64,000 nt of DNA from JAPPHY01 sp034423135 (lineage in GTDB: Bacteria > Chloroflexota > Dehalococcoidia > Lucifugimonadales > UBA2985), in the NCBI GenBank assembly GCA_034423135.1, contig DAOUJC010000022.1:9397-73396 (forward strand). The letters run 5' to 3'. A program made the translations under genes and the position numbers. Positions 53,569 through 61,278 of this stretch are shown piece by piece. The first letter of the stretch is position 1. Every line of letters starts with the position of its first letter. The notes under the pieces are model-generated. The model worked only from the letters and a program-made list of their open reading frames with translations. It did no database searches and was not told the DNA's origin.

Positions 53569-55308
53569 TTGACTGCCAGGAGCGCCGAACAGCCCATCCG
53601 ACTTGAACCCGAGGAGGCCTGTCCTCTATCGACCGCGCTGGTGGTCGGATTCCAGGGCGCCGCGCTCGTGCTTGCGCCCACGGTGCTGAACGTGGCGGTC
53701 GCGGTCCGCTCTGCCGGGCTCGACGATACCTACCTGACCTGGAGCATCTTCGCCGCGCTGCTCATCACCTCTGCTATAACGGCGTTGCAGGCATTCCAGG
53801 CGTGGCGGTTCGGCGCAGGCCACATAGTCCTCACCTGCCCCGCGGCCCTGTTCATTGCAATCATGGTGGCGACCGTATCCTCGGCCGGGCCATCGACGTT
53901 TGCGAGCCTGCTGGTCGTCTGCTGCGTCATCCAGGTTGCGCTCGCCTGGTGGATGCCAACGCTGCGCAGGATATTCACGCCGGTGGTCACGGGAACGGTG
54001 ACCATGCTGATCGCGGTCAGCGTGCTGCCCATCGCGTTCGACAGCGTGCAGGACCTGCCGGACGGCGCGCCTCCGGTGTCCGGCCCGGCCATCGCCGGGA
54101 TGACGCTGCTCGTGTCGGTGATCGTGACTCTGCGAGCGAGGGGAGCCTGGCGTCTCGCAGGCCCGTTCATCAGCATCCTGGCCGGGACCGCAGTCGCCGC
54201 CGCGTTCGGCCTGCTAGACGGGGACAAGATCGCCGAAGCAGGCTGGTTCGGCATACCTGAGTTTCCGGCGCTGAGCCTGGACCTCACGCCTAGCACGGAG
54301 TTCTGGGCGCTCCTGCCATCGTTCGCGATTCTCACGCTTGTGATCAGCATCAAGACCATCAGCGACGGCGTTGCGATCCAGCAGGGGTCAAGACGTAGGC
54401 CGCGCGCGATAGACTTCCGCAAGATTCAGGGCATGGTGAGCGTCAACGGCGTGGGCATGTTCCTCGCGGGCCTGACGGGTACGCTGCCGCCGATGTCCTA
54501 CTCCTCGTTCAGCCTATCCCTCATCAACCTCACCGGCGTCGCGGCACGCAGGGTCGGCATAGGTGTCGCCGTCGTCACTCTGGCGCTTGCCCTGTTCTCC
54601 AAGCTCGCGGCCGTCCTGCTGACCATTCCCGGGCCGGTGCTGGGCGCCTACCTGATGCTGGCAATGGGCATGCTCTTTGTCAGCGGCTGGCAGACGATCC
54701 TGCGCGACGGCCTCGATTCCCGGCGCGTACTGGTGGTCGCGCTCGCAAGCGCGCTGGGCCTTGGACTCCACAACCACGACATCATGCGCGACCTCTTCGG
54801 CGACGACGTCGGCGGGCTGGTCGGCAACGGTGTCACGATAGGCGCAGTGGTCGCCATCGGCATGACGCTTGCGCTGGAGGCCACGGGATCGCGCCGCTCG
54901 CGCCTGGAGACCACGATGGACATGGAGTCGCTGCCCGCCATCGACAGTTTCCTGAGCGGGTTGGCTGTCAGGCTCGGCTGGAACGAGACCTCCACGCTGC
55001 GGCTGCGCGCCGCCGGTGAGGAAACGCTGGCCAGCCTGCAGATGCAGGAGGACTTCGACGAGGACTCGGTGCCTGCACGCCTGATCATCAACGCAAGGCC
55101 GCACGGCACGATGGTGGAGCTTGAGTTCATTGCCACGACGAGACAGGAGAACGTGGAGGACCAGCTGGCCTACCTGAGCGACGAGGCCGCCGTGCAGACC
55201 TTCGATGATCTATCGCTCCGGCTGCTGAGGCACCATGCCGCTGCCGTGCGCCACCAGAAGTTCCACGGCGTGGACATCGTCACCGTGCAGGTCACCGGCA
55301 GCGCGTGA
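53569..55308 (+). CDS. NCS2-type nucleobase permease fused to a GHKL/RsbW-like domain, copy 1
   Basis: 579 residues from TTG 53569; GGAGGT lies 11 bases upstream. Residues about 20-440 are an NCS2-like transporter (ISDGVAIQQGS, LTGTLPPMSYSSFSLSLINLTGVAARRVG). Residues 452-579 resemble an RsbW/HATPase fold: SLPAIDSFLSGLAVRLGW, an N-box-like LRAAGEETLASLQ and a final LSLRLLRHHAAAVRHQKFHGVDIV. The ATP-lid glycines are not evident, so it may be a degenerate binding module. Transported substrate could be a purine or pyrimidine; not certain. Confidence 0.75.
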   Translation: MTARSAEQPIRLEPEEACPLSTALVVGFQGAALVLAPTVLNVAVAVRSAGLDDTYLTWSIFAALLITSAITALQAFQAWRFGAGHIVLTCPAALFIAIMVATVSSAGPSTFASLLVVCCVIQVALAWWMPTLRRIFTPVVTGTVTMLIAVSVLPIAFDSVQDLPDGAPPVSGPAIAGMTLLVSVIVTLRARGAWRLAGPFISILAGTAVAAAFGLLDGDKIAEAGWFGIPEFPALSLDLTPSTEFWALLPSFAILTLVISIKTISDGVAIQQGSRRRPRAIDFRKIQGMVSVNGVGMFLAGLTGTLPPMSYSSFSLSLINLTGVAARRVGIGVAVVTLALALFSKLAAVLLTIPGPVLGAYLMLAMGMLFVSGWQTILRDGLDSRRVLVVALASALGLGLHNHDIMRDLFGDDVGGLVGNGVTIGAVVAIGMTLALEATGSRRSRLETTMDMESLPAIDSFLSGLAVRLGWNETSTLRLRAAGEETLASLQMQEDFDEDSVPARLIINARPHGTMVELEFIATTRQENVEDQLAYLSDEAAVQTFDDLSLRLLRHHAAAVRHQKFHGVDIVTVQVTGSA

Positions 55309-55351
55309 CTAGTGTCCTGCAGGCGCATGTACCCCCGCTCACGCCCCCAAG

Positions 55352-55438
55352 GCCCGCTCGCATGGTTCGACAGGCTCACCACGAGCGGGCTTAATCTCGT
55401 CCGCTCACCCTGAGCTTGTCGAAGGGCGTGAGCGGGGG
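55352..55438. repeat. Palindromic repeat pair, left of the aspartic-protease genes
   Basis: The first unit (55352-55390) has arms GCCCGCTC/GAGCGGGC. The second (55401-55438) contains CTGAGCTTGTCGAAGGGCGT. Between them is TTAATCTCGT. A near-copy lies at 56255-56340, with the first unit inverted. Confidence 0.75.
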
Positions 55439-55475
55439 CGCGTGTCGATGCGGAGCAGGGAATGGTGGAGACCAG

Positions 55476-55847
55476 CTACTCCCTGGCCTGTATGATGGCG
55501 CGGCCGCCGTCCTCCACGTCGATGTTCAGGTTGTGCCCTTCCAGCAGGGCCATGCCGATCAGTGGGTCCACGCCAACCGCCCCAGTCTCGACGTACATCG
55601 GCCGGCCGTCCCAGAGCACCGTTACGCCGTATACGTCGAAGGTTGCCTGGCTGCCATCCGCCAGAACCGCCTCGCCATCACCTACTACAGCCAGTTTCAA
55701 GTCCTCCATCAGCATCGGCGGCAAGGTCAGGTTGCCGTTGAAGCCGGTATCGACTACGGCCTCGACCTCCCGCGTCTGCCCAGACGAGTCCCGGAGAGGA
55801 AGGGGTATAACGGCTTCGAGATTGGCGTTGACGGCCCCCTCTATCAC
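55476..55847 (-). CDS. Retropepsin-like (clan AA) aspartic protease
   Basis: 123 residues from GTG 55847, with GGAGG 5 bases upstream; TTG 55874 is an alternative. The active site is EAVVDTGFNGNLTLP (DTG). The later DPLIGMALLEGHNLNID forms the flap-distal part. Single-domain proteins of this type act as homodimers. Pairs with a small upstream gene are common in cyanobacteria and Chloroflexota. Function unknown. Confidence 0.85.
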   Translation of the reverse strand: MIEGAVNANLEAVIPLPLRDSSGQTREVEAVVDTGFNGNLTLPPMLMEDLKLAVVGDGEAVLADGSQATFDVYGVTVLWDGRPMYVETGAVGVDPLIGMALLEGHNLNIDVEDGGRAIIQARE

Positions 55848-56115
55848 CCGGTCCTCCGCAGAGAGCTGCCCCAAAGTGGTACAGAGCTCGGTGTCCCACT
55901 CGCATCAGCCAGACTTGGGCGTCAGGACTGTGCTTACGCAGCCTCTCGGATGCGTCAATGGCATTCTTGCCCAGGGCATAGCTTCCGCTATCGACGTCAA
56001 TGGCGACGACTTCTCCAAAGTGGTCCCACTCAACGAGACGCCTAATGTCCCGTTCGTAGATCTCTTTCCCGATTCGGGCCGTCTCCTCGCGGGAACGTCG
56101 GACAGGCGTGGCCAT
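55678..56115 (-). CDS. Small conserved partner of the aspartic protease, overlapping it
   Basis: The frame from ATG 56115 gives 145 residues. Residues 1 to about 85 look like a real small family (GEVVAIDVDSGSYALGKNA, SPDAQVWLMRVGHRALYHFG), the kind of protein found before clan AA proteases, sometimes compared to antitoxins. After residue 85 the frame runs on for about 60 codons over the protease gene and looks like shadow. Either a stop codon has been lost or the genes overlap by 170 bases. Confidence 0.65.
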   Translation of the reverse strand: MATPVRRSREETARIGKEIYERDIRRLVEWDHFGEVVAIDVDSGSYALGKNAIDASERLRKHSPDAQVWLMRVGHRALYHFGAALCGGPGDRGGRQRQSRSRYTPSSPGLVWADAGGRGRSRYRLQRQPDLAADADGGLETGCSR

Positions 56116-56254
56116 ATATTATCACCTACCTCTGAAGGCACTCCTCTACGTCTAATATTTTACGACAACCGGCAGTTTCGGAGCAATGCCAAAGGCCCCG
56201 CGCGCCGATGGGGGGCCTGAATGGGGGAAGGGACGCGCGGGCGTGCCATCTCTT

Positions 56255-56340
56255 GCCCGCTCATGGTGAGCCTGTCGAACCATTTGAGCGGGCCTAATCT
56301 CGTCCGCTCACCCTGAGCTTGTCGAAGGGCGTGAGCGGGC
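56255..56340. repeat. Palindromic repeat pair, right of the aspartic-protease genes
   Basis: The unit at 56255-56293 has arms GCCCGCTCA/TGAGCGGGC and a core GTGAGCCTGTCGAACC, inverted relative to 55352-55390. The second unit (56304-56340) is in the same direction as 55401-55438 and almost identical. Confidence 0.75.
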
Positions 56341-56407
56341 CGCGCGCAGGCACGGCGCGTGGCCGCCGTCATGGCCATCCAACGTAGGGACAACCCTCCA
56401 TGCCCCG

Positions 56408-58090
56408 CTACTTGTCCACGCGACAGCTGATAATGTCTATGCCGTAGTACTGGCGGTGATGAACCGATGAGGCGTACTGGCGCAGGATGCGAATGGACAT
56501 TCCCCTATCGTCCTCCAGCGCCTGTCCATCGTCCAGGTACGCCATGCGGTTCTCGATGTTCCCCTGGGCGGCGGCGTCCGAAGCAACCACAATCTCCAGC
56601 TCGGCTGAGCCGGCCTCAGGGCGAATGGTGGCGACCAGCCTGCGCTTCTGCTCCGCCTGTGCGCCCTTCTCTTCTTCCAGCAAGTTCAGCATCACTTCCT
56701 CCCCAACCAGTCGCAGACGGTTTCCCCCCTTCTCTGTCCAGGAATGCCTGTCGGCGAACTGGCTGAGGAATTCGTCGAGGGCCGGCAGGGAAGATTCGGA
56801 CAGCTCCGCCCGCAGGCGCCTGCTGCGAAAGCTCGATAGCTCAGTCAACAGGGTCATGCCAATCGCCGCAATACCGCCTACCACGATGGTGTTCCCCACC
56901 AGCTGGCTGGTAACGCCTTCCGCAAGTCCGCTGAAGATCCCGGCGGACAGGCCAAGCACCATTGAAAGGCCGGTTATGGTGGACTTCTTCTGGTCCACCT
57001 GGCCGGTGAAGAGGCCCCCGAAGACAGTCTTTGCGCCCTCTACAAAGAGCAGGCCGAAGATGATGACGTATATCGCGCTTACCACCGGGCTGGGAACGGC
57101 GACCAATATGGCCAGGAGCTTGGAGAAGGGTGCAACCGCCATTGTCATCAGTCCCAGGTAGATGCCGACGCTCTTGGCGGCGACGCCGGTGAAGCCGATG
57201 TAAACCGCGGTGACCGCCCAGGGCGCGGCCACTGGGATGGTTCCCAGGAGGCCGGAAGAGAGGGTGCCAATTCCGTACGTGTACAGTCCAGCCTGGACGG
57301 ATCGGTAGTCAAGCGCCGTCGGCTTCCGGTAGGAAGCGCGGTAGATCACCGGCAGGTCTCCCACCGTCTTCATGAAGGCTGTCAGGTTCACAAACACGAA
57401 GACCGGAAGCAACGCCCAGAAGTCCGCGTCAAACGACAGGTCCAGCCCCGGCCAGCCAAAGCCCGGCAAGCTCACCCACGGAGCGTCGATTACGGAGCCG
57501 AAGTCGTAGAAGCCCAGCGGCGCGGCTACTATCAGACCTGCTACTGCCATGACCGGCAGTATCCACATACGCCACAGCGGCGTCCCGTGAAGTGATATCA
57601 CAACCCCCACTGCCAGAGCGACCACTCCGGGTGCAAGAAAGAGCGTCGTCGACACGCCTTCCGGCACTATGACCGTGCCACCTATGATGTAGGGCACGGC
57701 GGAAACCGCCACCAGCATGACCACCACTCCGCTCACCGTTGAGGTGAATATCCGGCGGAGGGAGGCCAGACGCAGGGTCAAGACGAACTGCGCCAGCGTG
57801 GAAGTCACCATCAGGCTCGCCAGCAAGCTCGGGCCGCCTGCCTGAAGCGCCAGGGCGCAGACCGCCAGGAACGGAACGTTGAAGTTGGTAACAACCAGCC
57901 GCCCCGTACCCAGATGCGGGAACCGCAGGGCGTACAACATCATGCTGGCACCGGAGACTGCCAGCGCGGTGAATATCACCCACCCCAGGTAGGCCTCAGA
58001 ATCGTCGGAAGCCCGCACCACAAGCGCAGACAGCATGATGAGGCCAATGGTGTTGGGTAGGGATATCTGCAACGCGGAAGTCGCCGCCAC
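56408..58090 (-). CDS. NCS2-type nucleobase permease fused to a GHKL/RsbW-like domain, copy 2
   Basis: 560 residues from GTG 58090. The family N-terminus suggests a true start at ATT 58126, adding IRYEPDEKCPPL, which aligns with IRLEPEEACPL in copy 1 and has AGAGGTGA upstream. The permease core runs to about 430. Residues about 434-560 repeat the GHKL-like domain: SLPALDEFLSQFADRHSW, LRLVGEEVMLNLLEE (N-box Glu and Asn present) and MSIRILRQYASSVHHRQYYGIDI. It converges on copy 1. Confidence 0.75.
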   Translation of the reverse strand: MAATSALQISLPNTIGLIMLSALVVRASDDSEAYLGWVIFTALAVSGASMMLYALRFPHLGTGRLVVTNFNVPFLAVCALALQAGGPSLLASLMVTSTLAQFVLTLRLASLRRIFTSTVSGVVVMLVAVSAVPYIIGGTVIVPEGVSTTLFLAPGVVALAVGVVISLHGTPLWRMWILPVMAVAGLIVAAPLGFYDFGSVIDAPWVSLPGFGWPGLDLSFDADFWALLPVFVFVNLTAFMKTVGDLPVIYRASYRKPTALDYRSVQAGLYTYGIGTLSSGLLGTIPVAAPWAVTAVYIGFTGVAAKSVGIYLGLMTMAVAPFSKLLAILVAVPSPVVSAIYVIIFGLLFVEGAKTVFGGLFTGQVDQKKSTITGLSMVLGLSAGIFSGLAEGVTSQLVGNTIVVGGIAAIGMTLLTELSSFRSRRLRAELSESSLPALDEFLSQFADRHSWTEKGGNRLRLVGEEVMLNLLEEEKGAQAEQKRRLVATIRPEAGSAELEIVVASDAAAQGNIENRMAYLDDGQALEDDRGMSIRILRQYASSVHHRQYYGIDIISCRVDK

Positions 58091-58362
58091 CAGCGGCGGG
58101 CACTTCTCGTCCGGTTCGTAGCGAATTTCAGCTCACCTCTGGGCTATTCTAAACGAGATGGAAGATTCCCAAGCCCAATTACCTGAAGAAGCTGCCTTGC
58201 CCAACGGAGCGGCCTCTCCCGAATCCGCCAGGTTTTCAGTTGGTAGGCGACCTGTATCCAGCCTTCCCTCCCTGCCCGTCCATTGGACCGGTGTATTGAC
58301 ACAGAGGTGCTACAGTGGTGACATTCAGGCCGGATTGATACAGAATGTCCACAGCGTTGCGG
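58091..58362. other. Divergent gap before the Cache lipoprotein
   Basis: A 95-codon frame here (58158-58445) lacks any family sign and is not called. The stretch holds the upstream region of both divergent genes. A second weak -35-like TTGACA occurs at 58296-58301. Confidence 0.35.
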
Positions 58363-58390
58363 TTGTCAATATCAAGCAACATAGTATAAT
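58363..58390 (+). promoter_or_regulatory. Promoter of the Cache lipoprotein gene
   Basis: TTGTCA (58363-58368), 16 bases, TATAAT (58385-58390), a perfect -10 hexamer, 57 bases before ATG 58448. Confidence 0.7.
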
Positions 58391-58447
58391 GCATTGCAGT
58401 TTGATACAAGGCGTTGAAGCGGCGCAGATAGGCAGGGCACGATAGAG

Positions 58448-60244
58448 ATGACAGAGCAAACTGACCGGGGAAAGAAGGCAGGGAATTCGCAGGCGGGCCG
58501 GGTTGCCCGGCGGTCGCCGATCGGCGCAAGGCTGCCGATACTGCTGTTTGCCCTGGTTGCCGTGGTCGTTCTGAGCATGGCCTGCCAGGATGATCCGACG
58601 GCGACTCCCGCGCCCACTGCCACCGCCGTGCCCACGGCGACACCTGAACCCACAGCAACCCCTGAGCCCACTGCAACCCCGACGCCGGTACCAGTGGATG
58701 ATGAAGCGCTGTCCCGCGCCTACGTGCAAAAGGCCATAGACTTCTACGAGGCGAACGGCCTAGAAGCCACGGTCGCGCAATATCGGCCAGATGAGAGCGT
58801 CGAAAACGACCGGTCGCTGATCCTCATCGACGTGGATGAGGGCTTGCTGCTGGTCTATCACGCAATACGCACCCTGGAGGGGCAGTACGTCGGCCCCGGG
58901 TCAAGGTTCACTGCCTTCCAATTGATGATGAACGACGCCACCGCAGACGGACTCTGGGCTACGAGGCGCGGCGTCAACCGGACCACGAGACAGGAAGAAC
59001 CACGCAGGATTCTCTCCGTTCTCCACGACGGTCTCGTATTCGCGACCTCCCACTCCGCCCTGACGCAAGACGTGGAGGCTTCCACGAGGGAGTACGTAAA
59101 CGCGGCCATCGCCAAGTACAACCAGGAAGGTCTTGACGCTACCATCGCCCACTACAACAGCCAGGACAGCCTTGACGGCCAGTTCTACCTGTTCCTCATA
59201 GGCGCGGACGACATCTACGTTGCGCACCCCATCTTCCCGCACCTGATAGGAACCGACATCAAGGACGTTGTGGGTTCCGATGGGCAGGAGCTGGGCAAGG
59301 AGATAGCAGAGGCCAATGAGAACGGCATCTGGGTGGAGTACCTGTGGCCCCATCCCGTATCACGGGTGGAGCAGCAGAAGGTCACCTGGGCCGTCCGGCA
59401 CGACGGGCTGATCTTCGCATCAGGCTACTATGCCGGCGGGCCGGAGGCCGGCGCTCCGCCCTGGCAGGGGGCCGACCCGAGGGACTACACCTTGCAGTAC
59501 GTGGAGCGGGCCATCGAGCGTTACGAGAGCGAAGGCCTGGAATCCATGCTCAACTACTACAACAGCGTCGCCAGCTTTGAGGGTGAGTGGTATCTGTTCG
59601 CCACCGACGAGAACGACGTCTATCACGTCCATCCCCTGCTGCCGCTGCTGATAGGCACGGACATCAAGGACGTGGTGGGTTCCGACGGCTACGAGCTCGG
59701 CAAGGAGCTGGCCAAGGCCACGGAGGAAGGCGTGTGGGTGGAGTACCTGTGGCCACATCCCGTGACGCTGAGGGAAGTCCCCAAGGTCGGCTACGCCGTG
59801 CGCCGCGACGGGATGCTATTTGCCTCCGGCTACTACGTGCAGGTTGAAGACCCGGCGGCCGAGACCCAAGCGTACGTGCAGAAGGCCATCGAGTATTACG
59901 AGGCCAACGGGCTGGACGCCACCATAGCCCACTACAGCAGCGCGGAGGGCCTTGACGGACAGTGGAACCTGACCCTGGCCGATGAGAACGACACGGTGCT
60001 TGTGGCTTTCCTGACTCCGAGTCTGGTGGGCTCCGACTTGAAGGTCCTCGGTGCGGGCGGCGCTCGGGAGATTGGCAAGGAGATAGCTTCGGCCACGGAG
60101 GAGGGCCACTGGGTCAGCTCCATCTTCCCAAACACCAGGTCATCGGAGACGCTGTACGCTCATACGTGGGCCATCCGCTACGACGGGCTGCTGTTCTCGT
60201 CGCGATACTACAACGACCAACCGGACGCTCAAGGTACGCCCTAG
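58448..60244 (+). CDS. Lipoprotein with four tandem single-Cache-like domains
   Basis: 598 residues. A hydrophobic signal ends in VVLSMAC (Cys 46 lipidation). A Thr/Pro/Ala linker follows (50-84). Then four repeats of about 113 residues occur at 92-206, 216-328, 351-463 and 476-588. Repeats 2 and 3 share HLIGTDIKDVVGSDG-type and WVEYLWPHPV motifs of sCache_2; repeats 1 and 4 are more diverged. Cache domains bind small ligands outside the cell, usually in receptors. No kinase or chemotaxis module is attached. Confidence 0.8.
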   Translation: MTEQTDRGKKAGNSQAGRVARRSPIGARLPILLFALVAVVVLSMACQDDPTATPAPTATAVPTATPEPTATPEPTATPTPVPVDDEALSRAYVQKAIDFYEANGLEATVAQYRPDESVENDRSLILIDVDEGLLLVYHAIRTLEGQYVGPGSRFTAFQLMMNDATADGLWATRRGVNRTTRQEEPRRILSVLHDGLVFATSHSALTQDVEASTREYVNAAIAKYNQEGLDATIAHYNSQDSLDGQFYLFLIGADDIYVAHPIFPHLIGTDIKDVVGSDGQELGKEIAEANENGIWVEYLWPHPVSRVEQQKVTWAVRHDGLIFASGYYAGGPEAGAPPWQGADPRDYTLQYVERAIERYESEGLESMLNYYNSVASFEGEWYLFATDENDVYHVHPLLPLLIGTDIKDVVGSDGYELGKELAKATEEGVWVEYLWPHPVTLREVPKVGYAVRRDGMLFASGYYVQVEDPAAETQAYVQKAIEYYEANGLDATIAHYSSAEGLDGQWNLTLADENDTVLVAFLTPSLVGSDLKVLGAGGAREIGKEIASATEEGHWVSSIFPNTRSSETLYAHTWAIRYDGLLFSSRYYNDQPDAQGTP

Positions 60245-60611
60245 GGGAGTGTTGGACCGGGGTCTCTGTTCCGCGTCCGGTGAACTTGCCGGCATTTGCA
60301 GATGCGGCAGAGATGAGGGCTGCCTTCGGGTTCGACGTGAACCGCAACGTTCTTGATTGTGTCAAGCCTGGTGTGCCCGGGCGTACGGCATTGCGGAGTC
60401 ATAGGTGAGTAGCCTGGGCTTATGGGAGCGTTCGCCTGACGCGGCCACCTCATGGTCTATGGCCTCCCAGGCCGCCGGCAGCCGCATCCCTGCGCCGCCG
60501 AACGGAGCAGCTCACACCGCTGGCCATGCCCTTCAGCTGCCTTGAAGTCTAGCCAGTCCCGCGTGCAACGCTGGACAAACGACCGGGACCTCCAAGCCGG
60601 GATTCCGCCTA
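60245..60611. other. Gap without a recognised gene
   Basis: About 370 bases with only short frames lacking family features. No RNA gene or clear terminator was recognised. Confidence 0.4.
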
Positions 60612-60640
60612 TTGACAAGCAATGTATCCTTTGATATCGT
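60612..60640 (+). promoter_or_regulatory. Possible promoter of the fur-like gene
   Basis: TTGACA (60612-60617), 17 bases, TATCGT (60635-60640). The -35 is perfect, the -10 weak. AT-rich sequence between 60640 and 60700 could hold a metal-regulator operator, but I could not define one. Confidence 0.4.
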
Positions 60641-60704
60641 GTGTCGCTTATTGAAAGCAAGGCCGGGGCTTGCTGTGCAGTCATTATTGAGATAAGGTAC
60701 CATC

Positions 60705-61139
60705 ATGGGGAAGTACACACAGCCTACTTATCTGGAGTCCGCACTCGTAGAGCAAGGCTACAGGATCACTCTTCCCAGGAAGGCAATAGCCGGTCTTCTG
60801 GGCCAGAAGAACACAGGCTTCACCATTGAGGCGCTCAACGATGAGTTGCCTCTGGTCAGCAGGGCCACGGTGTATCGCACCGTCAAACTCTTTATTGAGG
60901 TTGGGCTGGTCTGCAAGCTGTCCAATATGGACGGAGCCAGGGTGTACAGCGTGACCCGGTCCGGTCACCATCACCACCACTACGTGTGCGTCAGATGCGG
61001 CGCTGTGGAGGAGTTCAGGGCAGACGCAGTCGATCAGTTGCTCAAATCCATCGGCGCCGATCTTCCCGGGCAGGTCGTGGACCACCGAATAGAGCTTTAT
61101 GTGGCCTGTGACCGCTGTCCGGTAGGCCAAGGCGAGTAG
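60705..61139 (+). CDS. Fur-family metal regulator, probably zinc-responsive (Zur)
   Basis: 144 residues. The winged helix includes PLVSRATVYRTVKLFIEVGLV. The metal region is SGHHHHHYVCVRCGAVEEF, with a second CDRC pair near the end giving the structural zinc site. The next gene, 139 bases on, is a zinc-type binding protein, which argues for Zur rather than Fur or PerR. It probably represses the following gene. Confidence 0.85.
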   Translation: MGKYTQPTYLESALVEQGYRITLPRKAIAGLLGQKNTGFTIEALNDELPLVSRATVYRTVKLFIEVGLVCKLSNMDGARVYSVTRSGHHHHHYVCVRCGAVEEFRADAVDQLLKSIGADLPGQVVDHRIELYVACDRCPVGQGE

Positions 61140-61278
61140 CGGAACCTCAATTGCTGCAATCGACCGAAGTTCAGTGCATTGGCCCACCACGCGCGCGCCG
61201 GTCGCGGCGTGGCCGGGGCGCCTGGCCAGGTCGCGAAAAGGTCAGTCTAGCCACACTTGAGCACAAGGAGAACGATCG

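Noticed and set aside
58158..58445. 95-codon plus-strand frame before the Cache lipoprotein
   Set aside because: It has no family signal or ribosome site, and it contains the promoter of the next gene.
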